Assembly (NCBI GenBank): GCA_038093975.1
Contig: JBBPTG010000108.1
Location: 1 to 64,000 of the forward strand
Length of the DNA: 64,000 nucleotides
DNA from: Chalciporus piperatus
Lineage: Eukaryota; Basidiomycota; Agaricomycetes; Boletales; Boletaceae
Direction of reading: 5' to 3'
A program made the translations under genes and the position numbers. Of the stretch, positions 33,008 to 44,322 are shown one piece after another. The stretch's first letter is position 1. Each line of letters opens with the position of its first letter. Under the pieces are notes generated by a model that ran no database searches, had not been told where the DNA came from, and saw only the letters and a program-made list of their open reading frames with translations.

Positions 33008-35519
33008 ATGAGCGACGATTATCCAAGACTACCACGCAAGAATCGAGGCGAGGATGACCCGAAGATGATAGGTCTCTGGAAGGTGGGCAGGACGATCGGC
33101 AAGGGTAGCTCAGGTATGTCTCCCCATCTTCAAAGACGATCATCTATTGACCAAAACATCCCCAACTACCCACTTTCGCCCATTTCCAGGTCGCGTTCGC
33201 ATCGCGCGACACGCCAAGACAGGTCAATACGCCGCCGTCAAGATTGTCTCCAAACACCTCCTCCTCAATTCCACCACCCGTCCCGCCGACACCGCCGAAC
33301 ACATGCTCCTCAGTATCGAACGCGAAATCGTCATCATGAAACTCATCTCCCATCCCAACATCATGCGTCTCTACGACGTCTGGGAAACCTCTTCCGAACT
33401 CTACCTCATCCTCGAATACGTCGAAGGTGGCGAACTCTTCGACTACCTCTGTACAAAAGGCCGATTGGTACCTGAGGAGGCGAGAGGGTATTTCCAACAG
33501 ATCATCAAGGCGGTGGATTACTGTCATCGATTCGGTGTCGCCCATCGGGATTTGAAACCGGAGAATTTGTTGATGGATAAGGAGAGGAACATCAAGGTGG
33601 CCGATTTTGGAATGGCGGCGTGGCAAGCTGGGGCGAGGGGTGGGCTTTTGCAGACGGCGTGTGGGAGTCCGCATTATGCAGCGCCGGAGGTCGTTGCGGG
33701 GCGTGCTTATGATGGACGGGCGGCGGATATTTGGTCGTGCGGGGTTATCCTGTATGCGCTTTTGGCAGGTCGACTGCCGTTTGACGATGAAGACCTTGGG
33801 ACGTTGCTTGACAAGGTGAAGAGTGGAAAGTACGAGATGCCTACCGGGATAGAGCCGGACGCGCAGGATCTTATCAAGCGGATGCTCGAACATGACGCCG
33901 AACGACGTATAACGATGGCAGACATCGTTTCCCACCCATTCGTCGTTGCAGGCCCATCCATCCCCGTGAACCGCGATATGCCGGATCTGGACACACTCGC
34001 AAAGCCTGTGGGCGCGAACGAGATCGACCAGGACATCTTTGCGAACTTGCAGACGTTGTGGCATGGCACGCCCGAACAGGACATCCGGGACGCACTCGCG
34101 AGCGAGGAACCGAATTGGCACAAGGGCGTGTATCATCTGTTGGTGCGCTATCGCAACGAGCGGTTGGAAAATTATGATGAAGAGGAAGAGGCGATGTCGA
34201 GGGTTGCGGCGAGGAGGAAGAGCAGGAAGGGGGCTTCGCAGCCGGGTGAGGGTGGGGAGCGTCAGGGTATGGTGCGGACGACGTCACAAGCCACCGATTT
34301 GGGACGCTCGCCATCGATGTTACCACCTCGTGCGGCACCACCAACACCTCGCAGAGCTGGACGGAGGAACATCGAGGATGAATACTCGCATTTGGGTGCT
34401 CCGCATATCAAGTTGCACGAGCCTACGCCACCGCGTCCAATACTGGGTACAAGTGCTATGGCTGCGAGTGCGCATTCGCCAACACCCTCACGGTATTCGT
34501 CTACCTCGCCACTGTCTCCGAATCTCCCTGCACTCACGGTGCCGGATGTCAAAGACGACAAAATGCAGCAGTTCTTTCAGCAGATCGTGGACCATCTCAA
34601 CGCAATGGAAATACGCGCTGGCATGGCACCTGCGTCGCCACATATGCGGACCTCACCGATGACTACACCGGTTAGTCCCGATTTTTCGAGGCAATGGCCA
34701 CAGGTGCATGGTATCAGCGCACTATCGCAAGGCACGTCTGCGTATAGAGAGCCGCTATCGCCCGCGCTCCGTGGTGTCCTTTCGAATGATGAGGCCATGC
34801 GCCACGAAGAATTACTCCACCGCGGCCAGTTCGGAGAGCTGGACAAAGAAAATGCAGGTTACCTGGGTTCGAGCGTGCAGGGCGTCATGAAGAAGTCATC
34901 GTTGCGGACAAACGACCTGGGATCACGAAAGCCCGCTCTGCGCGTACAAATTGTGGAGCCTTCGCCTAGGAAACTGAAACGGAAGAAAAGCATCAGTGTA
35001 GAGACCCCGGTCTCGACGCCCACGATGTCGGTATCCCCTGCCTGGTCGGACAGCTCATTCACTCTGCCATCGACACCGCGTCGACGATGGCTCGGAAGCG
35101 TGTTCAAGTTCAAGCCTGCAACACACCAGTTGCTCTCTATTCATGACACGTTCACGTCCCTGGAGGAGTGTCGGAGATTACTTGTTGGAATTGGGGCAAA
35201 AGTCACGTCCACTCACGGGGAAGGAAACGGCGTTCTCAAGTGCCGATTTGACGATACAAAGGATCCTCTGGGCATTCCGTCGGTGATCAAGGCAGTCCGG
35301 TTTAGGGTGGAAGCGCGGGATACGAGCATTCAACAAGCGCGTGCGGGGTTCATGGTTGTGATGCAATTGATCCAGGAGAAGGGGGCGTCATCGAGCTTCC
35401 AATTCATTTGCCAGAGGTTGAGGAACGTTTGGGAGCTAGACCTTGTGAGGCCGTCGATGAGGGTGCATAGTCCGACGTTTAGTCCTGCGATGACGGATGG
35501 ACGTTTAGTCCTGCGATGA
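33008..35519 (+). CDS. Gin4/Nim1-type Ser/Thr kinase (CAMKL)
   Basis: Two exons (33008-33113, 33190-35519) give 811 residues. The kinase domain spans about residues 23-290: Gly loop GKGSSGRVRIA, Lys53 in AAVKIV, HRDLKPENLL with Asp156, ADFGMAAW with Asp174, and activation loop TACGSPHYAAPEV. This is the Nim1/Gin4/Hsl1 pattern. A long Ser/Pro-rich middle follows. The C-terminal 130 residues (from FKPATHQLLSIHDTFTSLEE) look like a KA1-type membrane-binding module. Such kinases act at septins and the bud or septum site and inhibit Wee1. The last nine codons result from a 26-bp tandem duplication that shifts the frame (see findings). An in-frame ATG at 32948 is an alternative start. Confidence 0.9.
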
Positions 35520-35525
35520 CGGATG
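35474..35525 (+). repeat. Perfect 26-bp tandem duplication at the kinase 3' end
   Basis: Two adjacent identical 26-bp units (35474-35499, 35500-35525) starting GACGTTTAGTCCTGCGATGA. 26 is not a multiple of three, so the duplication changes the last codons and the stop of the kinase gene. Confidence 0.95.
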
Positions 35526-36518
35526 GAGGCCGGTTTGTGGGGGCGCCGATAGGATATCCTGATTAGCGAGCGTGTTTGTGGTGCGTGGAGGACTCCAAGT
35601 CGGATCAGATGGAAAATATTCGAGTATCTACGGTGCTTCAAGTTGCCTACTCAGGAATCGGCGTAATCCAAATTAATGGTGGTCATGTCAGACTCAGCGG
35701 TACGTTCACGTACCACGCACCACAACAATCTGGTATTTTTTGAGCAACGACCTTACTGTGAAATTTGAATAGGAAGTGCTGGGAGGAACCTTCTGAACGT
35801 CGCTTAGGAAGGTCTGTGGCCATATCCGCACGCTTCAAGCAGCTCCGCCGTGGGTCCAAAAGTCCAGCACAGCGCCAAGATACGTTTGAACTTCGTGCCC
35901 CCAAGCACGGGCAAGGCAGGCATGCTAGAATCGTGAGGGAATGTTCCATGGCGTCACTGTTGTCATTTCCAATTGAGAGTTGCAGCGGTCGTCTCGGCGA
36001 GGTTTAGGACTTTTCTGCTTCTAGTACTCACATCCTGGAATCTGTTTCAGCTGTGGTACTAGTTTGGTACTAGTATAACCTGGTATACTTGAAGCTCTTA
36101 ATCGTGACGGACGCTAATCATGAGTTGTCCGAAAGATTTTCATATCAAACTTGAACGGAGGCATCGCACTTTTTCTGAAGACCATGACTCGGACGTCTTA
36201 CTGGTACCACGTCGTACTACTTAAGCCCCGGCAGCCAACCATCGCACAGAGATATTTAGTTCTTACATGATTTATTCAGGTCGAACACTGCTCATGATCC
36301 CGACGAGCGATGTGGAGCGGTCAGCCTCAGCATTTCGGACTAGCCACCGGCTGGCTACGCTAGCCGCCGTGAGTTCTACGATCTACATGCACGATAAGTA
36401 TACCTATGCTTTACTTTTTTCCAGCAACTCATTCGGGCCAGCAACTCGTCCCCATCCACCACACCTGTGAGCACCTCGCTTTATCACGATTCCTACCACC
36501 CATGTGACACTGTAGAAC
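35526..36518. other. Intergenic stretch
   Basis: Contains the kinase 3' UTR and the promoter of the next gene. Several TGGTACTAGT-like repeats occur at 36,053-36,075. No gene is recognised. Confidence 0.4.
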
Positions 36519-38129
36519 ATGCCACCTGCGATTTTTCTCGTCACAGGTCTTCATACCAAGCGGCGTCCTTCTGATCAGACCACCATCGAAAGAGCTCAGG
36601 TTGGCAAACACCAAGCTCTCCCGTTGCAAGCTCCTCATCGGGATCTTATGGGAACGTCGGCGCACAAGACCGCGACAGACGAAGGGAAAGATGTCAACCA
36701 AACCAAGCCGATACGTCCTCCAGCTGGCAAGTTCAAGTTTGTGCCGAAGCCGTTGATTCTGGTCGAGAGGATGAAGGTTCGAAGACGAATACTTGGGTCA
36801 CCTTCCACTTCCGCCTTGAGGCTTCACGCGGATACGCCAGGAGATACCGAACCCAGAAAGGATATTCCTGGGTCTTTGTCGCAACCGGCTGCTGCTACAA
36901 CGACCAACCTCACGCCGACAAACCACACAACGCCTGGGCCTCGCCGCAGCTCCTATTCGCCCTCAGCACGTTACAATTTGCGAAATGATGCTGTCGCGGC
37001 CTTCAGAGGCGGTTTTGGCATCCCGCGAGAAAACAGACTTTCCTCGGCCGTCATCTCAGACCTCAGCCCTTCGAGCACAGCTACGTTCGTAGATAACTCT
37101 CCGTCTTGCACAAAACGGTCGTCAAAGGTCCAATTGCTCACGGAGATTCTTCCCGGCTCCGAGATGGCCAAGCTCGATAGGCCTCGTATATCTAACTTCG
37201 GCCTCAAGGCGTTTGTAACCTCGGTACTCGGTCGGACTTTTCAGTTCGCTGATACGTTTGGACCTGCGATGGCGAGTACGCCTCTAAGATCCAGTCGAAC
37301 AAGGACGAACAATCCATCGACGTCGATCACGTACTCGCCGTTTCCATTGAACGAGACATCTGGACTCCCAGACGATTTCGCGATCCCTTCACCCACGTCT
37401 CGCGTTGGTTATTCGTTCAACGCTGCACCAGATTCGTACATCGTAAAGCTCCCCAAGACCCGGTCGACCGTTTCACATTCGCGTTTGAATAGGACGAGTA
37501 TTGTGTCCACAGCAAGCACCGCCGTTTCGTACTCGGAGCCCTGGTCTGACTCTTATCAGACCGTGCAAGCAAGCCCTTCTAAGGCGATTCTCGACTCAAG
37601 GAGGTCGCTAAACCGCCTTATGTCCCCAACTTTGGTTCTCGACGGCGTATTCGCCATCCCCCGTGCGTTATCCCTTGTGTCCCCAGCGAAGTCCACACAC
37701 AGGTTCCTCCCAACTCACAAGCTCACACCGCGTCTACGTCCACCACTCTCGGATGCTACGAATACGACTCCGAGCACCCCACCACCCGCGGCAACGATAT
37801 CTGGTGCAGCTTCGAGACATGGTTCAGATTCACCCCGGTCGAGGCTCGCACGTGTGCTGAGCTTGAGTGCCAGCCAGAACGTGGACATGTGCGGCGAACC
37901 TGTGATACCACGCGTACGGAAGTCGTACGTTCCACCCCTCGTGACGGACGTCAAGGCATCCATCGATCCAGTGACGCAGAACGAGATCGAGGCACTGCGT
38001 GCACGCGGGCGAGTCAGTGCAAACCCCGGATCGACAACGCTCAATTCATTCCTTGAGCTCGCTCCCGTCGGAAGGGTGGCGAAGTTGAGGGAGAAGTGGG
38101 AACGGGGAGCCGTGGGCCTCGGGGAATGA
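36519..38129 (+). CDS. Low-complexity hypothetical protein
   Basis: Open frame of 536 codons without a visible intron. The protein is rich in Ser, Thr, Pro and Arg, with repeated S/T-P sites (for example ILGSPSTSALR, KAILDSRRSLNRLMSPT) and almost no predicted globular core. One stretch seems under constraint: NRLSSAVISDLSPSSTATFV to KVQLL (residues about 174-210). Its counterpart appears in a decayed fragment at 43.96-44.08 kb. A second possible ordered part is the C-terminal 60 residues, ending in ELAPVGRVAKLREKWERG, a short amphipathic helix. No signal peptide or membrane segment. I do not recognise the family. Codon-level conservation with the fragment suggests a true protein of regulatory, disordered type. 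Confidence 0.7.
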   Translation: MPPAIFLVTGLHTKRRPSDQTTIERAQVGKHQALPLQAPHRDLMGTSAHKTATDEGKDVNQTKPIRPPAGKFKFVPKPLILVERMKVRRRILGSPSTSALRLHADTPGDTEPRKDIPGSLSQPAAATTTNLTPTNHTTPGPRRSSYSPSARYNLRNDAVAAFRGGFGIPRENRLSSAVISDLSPSSTATFVDNSPSCTKRSSKVQLLTEILPGSEMAKLDRPRISNFGLKAFVTSVLGRTFQFADTFGPAMASTPLRSSRTRTNNPSTSITYSPFPLNETSGLPDDFAIPSPTSRVGYSFNAAPDSYIVKLPKTRSTVSHSRLNRTSIVSTASTAVSYSEPWSDSYQTVQASPSKAILDSRRSLNRLMSPTLVLDGVFAIPRALSLVSPAKSTHRFLPTHKLTPRLRPPLSDATNTTPSTPPPAATISGAASRHGSDSPRSRLARVLSLSASQNVDMCGEPVIPRVRKSYVPPLVTDVKASIDPVTQNEIEALRARGRVSANPGSTTLNSFLELAPVGRVAKLREKWERGAVGLGE

Positions 38130-38626
38130 AATAAGTTCCTGCGAGTAGGAAACCTTCTGGCTTGTTGTTTGGTTGTTCCCCTCGAGCTTTGGTCGTCGCG
38201 GCTTTGGAACTTTGTGCATGTGCGCCTCCGTTTGGTTGGTTTCACTCGTGTCCTTTGGAACGGATGTATTTTCTTTTACGACCCATTCATCCATCTCCCA
38301 TATGCTCAATTGATCCACGAGGCAGCATAGAACAAAGCCTGCTTGCATTAACACACACATATCAAAGGTATAGTATCTGTGGAATGATACGGTTCGTACC
38401 GTTTCTACAAAGCACTCTCTCGCCGCAGACATGACGCAATTCAAGTTATCCTATAGGCTCTTCCGATCGCATCAACACGTAATACATAATGCATCAGGAG
38501 TTGTGCATCTCCTCAGCGGCGGGTTATACACATCGAAGCCTCCACATAGCCCGAAAGCCATCACACGAACTTGGTATATATCTCTACATACCCACCACTC
38601 AATTCCATCCAATTCCATCCACCCAC
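38130..38626. other. Intergenic stretch between convergent genes
   Basis: 3' UTRs of the convergent hypothetical and decarboxylase genes. No further gene is seen. Confidence 0.45.
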
Positions 38627-39927
38627 TCACGCATCATTCTTGCGTCCGAGCGAGTACCCAACTTTCATGAGGGTCTCCATGGCCTTCCCATCTGCGTCAG
38701 GTGTGGAGTATGCCAACAGGTCCTTGTCGAACGTGACAAAGTTGGGAGGAAAGATCGTAATAACGGTGCTTCCACCATATGCAAAGTAACCGAGCTCGTC
38801 TCCTCGTTGCACGACCGAATTTTCCTACGGATTCACCCCGTCAAATCCTTGAATAATGATGGCATCTACAGACTGGGGAATAACGCACCTCGACCGTCCA
38901 TGCGATGCTTCCAACGAGCAATGCGCCGACGGCAATGAAGGCGATGGGTTGGTCGGATGGAGTGTGCCGCATGAAGAGCACAGAACGTCTGTTGCGGGAG
39001 AATACATCAAGATTGGTTTGGTTGATGGCTTGGGGATTGACTGTGACCAATTCGATCAGCTACGCAGTCATACGTAATTTATATACGCTTACCTGTATAA
39101 TATTGGCCTGGAATATCTATCGGTTGTCCTTCAATTCTGGCGTCGACGGGGGAGTGGAAGCGGTGGTAGTCTGACGGGGCGAGACGGAAAATGGCAAGAG
39201 ATCCGCCTTCAAACTGGGTACATCTCGGATTGGAAGCATCGAGATTGAGAAGCTGAGGGATGTTGAACTCGTCGCCCTTGACCCAGAACTTGCGTGCAAG
39301 ATCGAAGGTGGGGTAGACAACGAGACGACAATCTGCTGCGGAGCAAATCACATTGGGATCCTGCGCCTTCTCTACAGGGCGAACACCAGGCTTGAGCTTT
39401 CGGTAGAAGAACTCGTTGAAGGTGCGATACTTGTCGGTGTCTGGCTCGAGGAGTTCGTCTAGGGACAAGTGGTAGGTTCTGATGAAGGGGAGGATGTTCT
39501 TGACGGACTCGGGAGAGTCATAGATCACTCCTTCGCGTATGCTCTGCTTCCGAAGGAGATCCTCTACACGATGGTTCTCTTCGAGTAGTTTGACCTGCTC
39601 TTTCCCGCAGAAGAGCAGATGCATCCCAAGACGAGCGTAGATGGGCATCTCCTCGAAGATCTTCTCGCCCGTATTTCTGTTTATTATGACATAGTTGCCG
39701 ACATGGTACTTGGATGCGAGATTTTCAAGCTGGGGAACGAGTTTGCGCAAGAAGGGCAGGCGAGTGTGAGTAGCTGCATGGATCCCCTGTGTGCCATCGC
39801 TACGAGATGTATTCTCGACGAGATCTGTGAATCCCTTAGCAACTTTATCGTCGTCAGCACCGACAAGGCCTGAATCATCTGTGATGTGTTCGACTGGTTT
39901 GGTGATGTGGTGGAGGTGCAGATGCAT
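38627..39927 (-). CDS. Phosphatidylserine decarboxylase
   Basis: Three exons (39927-39093, 39040-38889, 38824-38627) splice in frame to 394 residues. Family motifs include FNEFFYRKLKPGVRP, IFRLAPSDYHRFHSPVDA with the conserved His, and near the C-terminus YFAYGGSTVITIFP. The GGST is the self-cleavage site: the Ser becomes the pyruvoyl group of the alpha chain. The enzyme turns phosphatidylserine into phosphatidylethanolamine. GGST rather than LGST, and the lack of a mitochondrial presequence or C2 domain, place it with short type-II-like enzymes of endomembranes; the location is inference. The last about 55 residues after GGST form the alpha chain. No damage seen. Confidence 0.92.
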
Positions 39928-40554
39928 GATAGCAGCTTAGATTGCAGCGGGGTGGGTGGTAACTTAAGTACACCAAAGCGAACAAGCAGTAACCTAGAGA
40001 CGGCTAAATAAAGCCTAGATACCGGGTATCACAAGGTTGGTAGCAGTGCACCGTCTAATCAACCGTCGAGACGAGAGAAGGAGAGCAACGGGATATTTGG
40101 TGTTGCTCGCCTCTAGACCCGTTTGAAAAGGGTGCACAGTGCTAGGCGAACGACTGTTTTCGTCCGACTCTCAATGGGAGGTACATGAGGGTACTACTAC
40201 ATGCAATCTGTAGCGCTGAGAAGCCGTGATCCGGTGTTGCACTTGATCCTATATTTAGAGACTGGGCCAGGTAGTTCGAGCAGCTGATCTTGGGACAGCT
40301 CAGGGTTCTTCCTATGGTTGATGTCTGCTTCGAGCCATCTGGTGATACCATCAAACCTCATTTCTCCGAGGATGATGGGCGTCTTGTTCGTTGTTGTAAG
40401 GGAATGATGCAAGAACAGAAGAAATCAGCGAGTATTACTGTAAAGACCTAGAAGGCAAGCTTGACTCGCGTTTGCGTATTTGCTCGTATTTGTGCGTACA
40501 CTTACGATGGATGGCAACAACTAGGAATTCGAGAGTATACAACACGCTACACGC
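39928..40554. other. Intergenic stretch
   Basis: Promoter of the decarboxylase and 3' region of the P-loop gene. Short frames only. Confidence 0.4.
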
Positions 40555-43500
40555 TTATTCCAAAGCGTCATCATACCTGCCAACAAGCAAGTGTCTATCC
40601 ATGTCACCGTCGATAGGTCGAGACTGAAGGAAAGGATCTTCAATCCAGTGATAGCATTCATCCCCAATGTTCCAAAACGGCTTCATCCTCCTCACGGCGG
40701 AAAGCGAATCGGCATCTAGTCGCCCATGTTCGCCGAGGAAGTGACTTGTCGCTAACAGGTATTGGTATATACCACTTTCACCTGGATGAATGACCCTGTA
40801 CACCTTGTCCGAGCATCCATACGCAGTGAGACTGTAACGGGGATGAACGGATTGGTGGTAAATGGATTCTGGCTGAGGCGAAACTCGAGGACTTTGTGGG
40901 GGGAGAGACGTATCCGTAGAAGATGATGGTGGGGAAGCGGGATTAGGAGCAGACGGATTGGCTTCGGACTGCTTTTGGCCAGGGGGGGGCTGCTTTGGAA
41001 GCGACAGGACGACGGTCTTAATCTCGGCGACAGGGGTGCGACTCGGCATCACTCCCAGCTCGGCGACGATGGTTATGTACGGCCGAGCGTCGCCGTCGGG
41101 TTCAAAGTAAAAAAGACCGACATCTTCCTGCTTGAAGGCAAAGGTGTCTGCACCACTCGCTTTGGTGCGTCTCTTGACCTGGAAGAGAATCGCAGACATC
41201 ACAGATTCTTCGAGAGGTACGTCTTGATTGAGGAGAACAGGAATGACCAAATCCACAGCGTTCTGCTGGTCATGGCAGATGAACGCCATGCCCCTAACGA
41301 ATGCGGCGAATACCGCTTGTGTCGATGGCGCGGTGTTGTCAACAGCCTTGACGAAATGTGTGAACCGCACGACTGAGTCTTTGAACTGTTCTTCGAACGT
41401 TTCGCCCTTGGCGTTGTCGGGACGGCTGGCCAAGATGTCGGTCGCGCAGTTGCCAGCAAATAGTTGGCGTATGAAAGTGACGAGGTTGCATCCATGGCTG
41501 AAGCAGGCATGGCCTTCCTCCACTACAGCGCGCATGTATGCCTGGACAAGCAAACAGCGCATAATGAGCTCCCCACGCTGACCCCGATCGAGCAGCCCGC
41601 TAGACATATTATTGATGAGCAACAACTGGAGCATGACGTTGACGGGAGGAGTGCCCGAGGGGTTCGCGGCCTCATCAGCTCGAGTTTGGAAATCATGGAG
41701 TTGTTGCATGGCCGCCTCGGCAAGTAATGGCTCGGAAGGATATCCAGAGCAGAAGGAAGTACGATGTTTGGGAACTGAATATACCAAGCGCATGTGACTG
41801 GTCACCATATCAACTTGCGCCTTGTGTGAAGACTCGTGGCGAGGCTCGTAGTCCAACATAAGCATAACATCGATGACCGCAGTCAGAGCAGTAGGGGAGA
41901 CTTTATCATGATCGACGCTGATGTCCTGTCTGCAAAGCAACTTCGTTCGTGCGAAGTCAATCAAGCTGGATCTGGCCCCCCTGCGTTCCCTAGCTTCGTA
42001 CATTGTCCACCACCTGAGGGAGAGTGGTCAGTAATGAAGACATATAACACAGAGGTACGTACAAGGGTCGTCCCCATCTCGCAAGAAATTCGATCGTGGA
42101 AAGGTCTTTCAAGCGCAGCTTTCTGGGTCAGCCGCGGGCAACAGTCGAACGGAACTTCGGTAATAGGCGCTTGAAGCTTGTCACTATTGACCCTTGCTCG
42201 TTCGGATGCGGCTTGTTGGCCTGGCGGAGCAAGCAAACTCAATGAAGAATGGGTGGAAAGGAAGATAGAGAACAGTGATGATTCAAAAAGATCAGAGAGG
42301 ACCGAGTAAAGAACATCGAGCAACGTGTGGTTGTCACCCACTGGTTGGCCCAACACGTGAGCTTCGTCGAAATATAATATGACCTTGACATTACGCGGGT
42401 GCGTAGGAGAGAGAAAATGGTTGTCCAAGGCGGTCAGGAGCGACGTAAGGCTTTCCTTCACCAAGGTGCCGGCCGCGTCAGTTGGAGCCTGGTCGGAAGA
42501 ATGAAACAGATGAGCGTTGTTTCGTTGTGGATACATTGAATACACGCACCGATGGCTGCTGGCTCTGATTCCATGACTTCAGCACCGTGTCATAAAGCGA
42601 CGCGCGATGAGTAGACAAATATTGTCTCCAGAGTTCGGGTGAGCCTTTCTGGACTGAGCGTGTCTTTCTAGATACGTCCGAAAGACGAGTAGTGGCCTCG
42701 CGAAATAAATGATGAAAAAACATCCGGAAGCGGAATTGACAGTGCTCGATAGACTTTGGCGATTCAATGAAGAAGGTACGGATTTGGTTGTCCGGCGCGG
42801 GGAAAGCAAAAACTAGAAGAAATAAAAGATCAATGTCCAAAGAATGGCAGAGTGTGTGTACCACACACCGGCATCGTTCATTCGAAGATTGAATGGGAGC
42901 GTGAACACTTCCTTCGCGAGTTCGTCTACCATGCGAGACTTCCCAGTTCCCGAGCTCTGGACGATTGCAACATAATTGGTGTGCGGTTTGGTTCGATCCA
43001 TCGCATTGATATTGTTGAGAAGAAGTTGGTTGATTGCACCGCTGTATGGGGCATCCCATGCGTCCTTGATCGCTATTGAAAGGGAGCGATTCGTCACAGA
43101 TCAATTCCTGCTAGCTGGAGAGGAACTACATCTAATCCAACCATACCTTGTACTAGAAATAAATGTGAGCACGTTTTTACACGTCATTTTTGGGGCACGC
43201 ACTATCACTCAAGTCCACGCCGAAGGCGAGTCTAGGTTGCATTGGTGGCTGGAGAGGTTTTAGAATGTCTGTGTAGGAAGAATTATATTGAACCTGTCTC
43301 CCCGTGAACTGACGCACAAATGCTTACCGAGGTCCCTGATGCGCCTGTAGGACTTTTCCTTCCATGCTTTATCAAGTTCTTCTTGCAAGCTAGGAGTCTC
43401 GTTAACGATCTTCCAAGCGTCCAGTATATCCGCATATTTAGGATTTAGAAGCCCGTCGGAGGCCATCACAATACACGGGAGGAGGAATGCTTGGAATCGG

Positions 43501-43595
43501 GGTACGAGCTTGCCATCTGGCAAGTCGAACGTTCTAGCAAGCTCGTTGACCTGCTGGTCAAGCTCCTCATGGGATCTAGGCACTGGTAATGACAT
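40555..43595 (-). CDS. P-loop NTPase of a basidiomycete-expanded family
   Basis: At least five exons on the minus strand. Exon 1 begins MSLPVPRSHEELDQQVNELA and ends RIRDL. Later exons give DAWDAPYSGAINQLLLNN and the Walker A motif VAIVQSSGTGKSRMVDELAK (near 42,945). Walker B is VKVILYFDEAHVLGQP (near 42,380), with a DEAH box. The C-terminal half (from WTMYEARERRG) is helical with a disordered Ser/Pro insert and ends GRYDDALE. This layout resembles STAND-like or AAA ATPases; I recall many uncharacterised homologues in mushroom genomes. One junction, between the exon ending GTT-L (near 42,060) and the exon starting WTMYEA (near 42,008), is off by one base with the only good splice sites, so this copy may be damaged. 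Confidence 0.7.
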
Positions 43596-43879
43596 CGTAA
43601 TTCTGAGTGTGAAGTTGGGGGTGGCTGTCAGGTGGAAGAGAGCTGGGATCTTCGTGAAATCTTGTCTGTGTTCAGTCTTGCCGTAGCAAGCCTGTAAGTG
43701 GGTGTTTTTTCCCCTTTCAGGTGGCATCAAGATATGGACTCTAGCCGACTCAGACTGGCCACGAGGACAAGACACTCGAATACTTATTAAAGTTATTTCC
43801 CGTCCAATGCTCCAGGCAAAGAGCTCTGGTTGGCACAACAGTCCCGGGCCATCACCTTTGACTCTTGAGACCGTCCGAC

Positions 43880-44080
43880 GACGGGTGCGTAGTCCGACAT
43901 TGACGTTTAGTCTTGCAATTGGATACCCAGTCTCCAATTAGCAGTTGGACCGCTAACGACCATTTTGTGCCAGACGGAGAGCTATCCACGAACGTAGAGT
44001 CAGCGCTCCAAGGGCTGACGTCCGAGATCATGGTTGACGAGAGTCTGTTTGTTGGACTGCCAGTGGAAACGCTGGTCTGA
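43880..44080 (-). pseudogene. Decayed fragment of the 36.5-kb hypothetical gene
   Basis: On the minus strand, 44,075-43,955 translates to NRLSSTMISDVSPWSADSTF, then VDSSPSGTKWS and VQLL. This matches residues 174-210 of the 36,519-38,129 gene (NRLSSAVISDLSPSSTATFV to KVQLL) at more than half of positions, and the DNA is also clearly alignable. The frame stops soon after and the flanks do not match, so it is a relic in inverted orientation. Next to it, 43,880-43,925 on the plus strand resembles the 3' end of the Gin4-like kinase gene. Both source genes lie together at 35-38 kb, so the block may be a scrambled copy of that region. Confidence 0.65.
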
Positions 44081-44322
44081 GCCTAACCAGTAAGTACCAC
44101 GCCTCGCACTGCCTCCGCTGGTACAGGATGACAGCCATCATTGAGCGCTTGAGCCATCAGCTCATACCTGCTGCGTCCTCCGCAGCGATTCCTGCCATGC
44201 ATTAAGAATACCCCCTGCGCAGCACCACTGAAGACAGTCGACACCCACCACCATTAGCCACCGGAATCTGGAAGTCGAGTCTGAGTCCTACGACTCGGAC
44301 ACCCCAACTCTGATTCACGGCC

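Noticed and set aside
33144..34136. 330-codon minus-strand frame
   Set aside because: Antisense shadow of the kinase domain.
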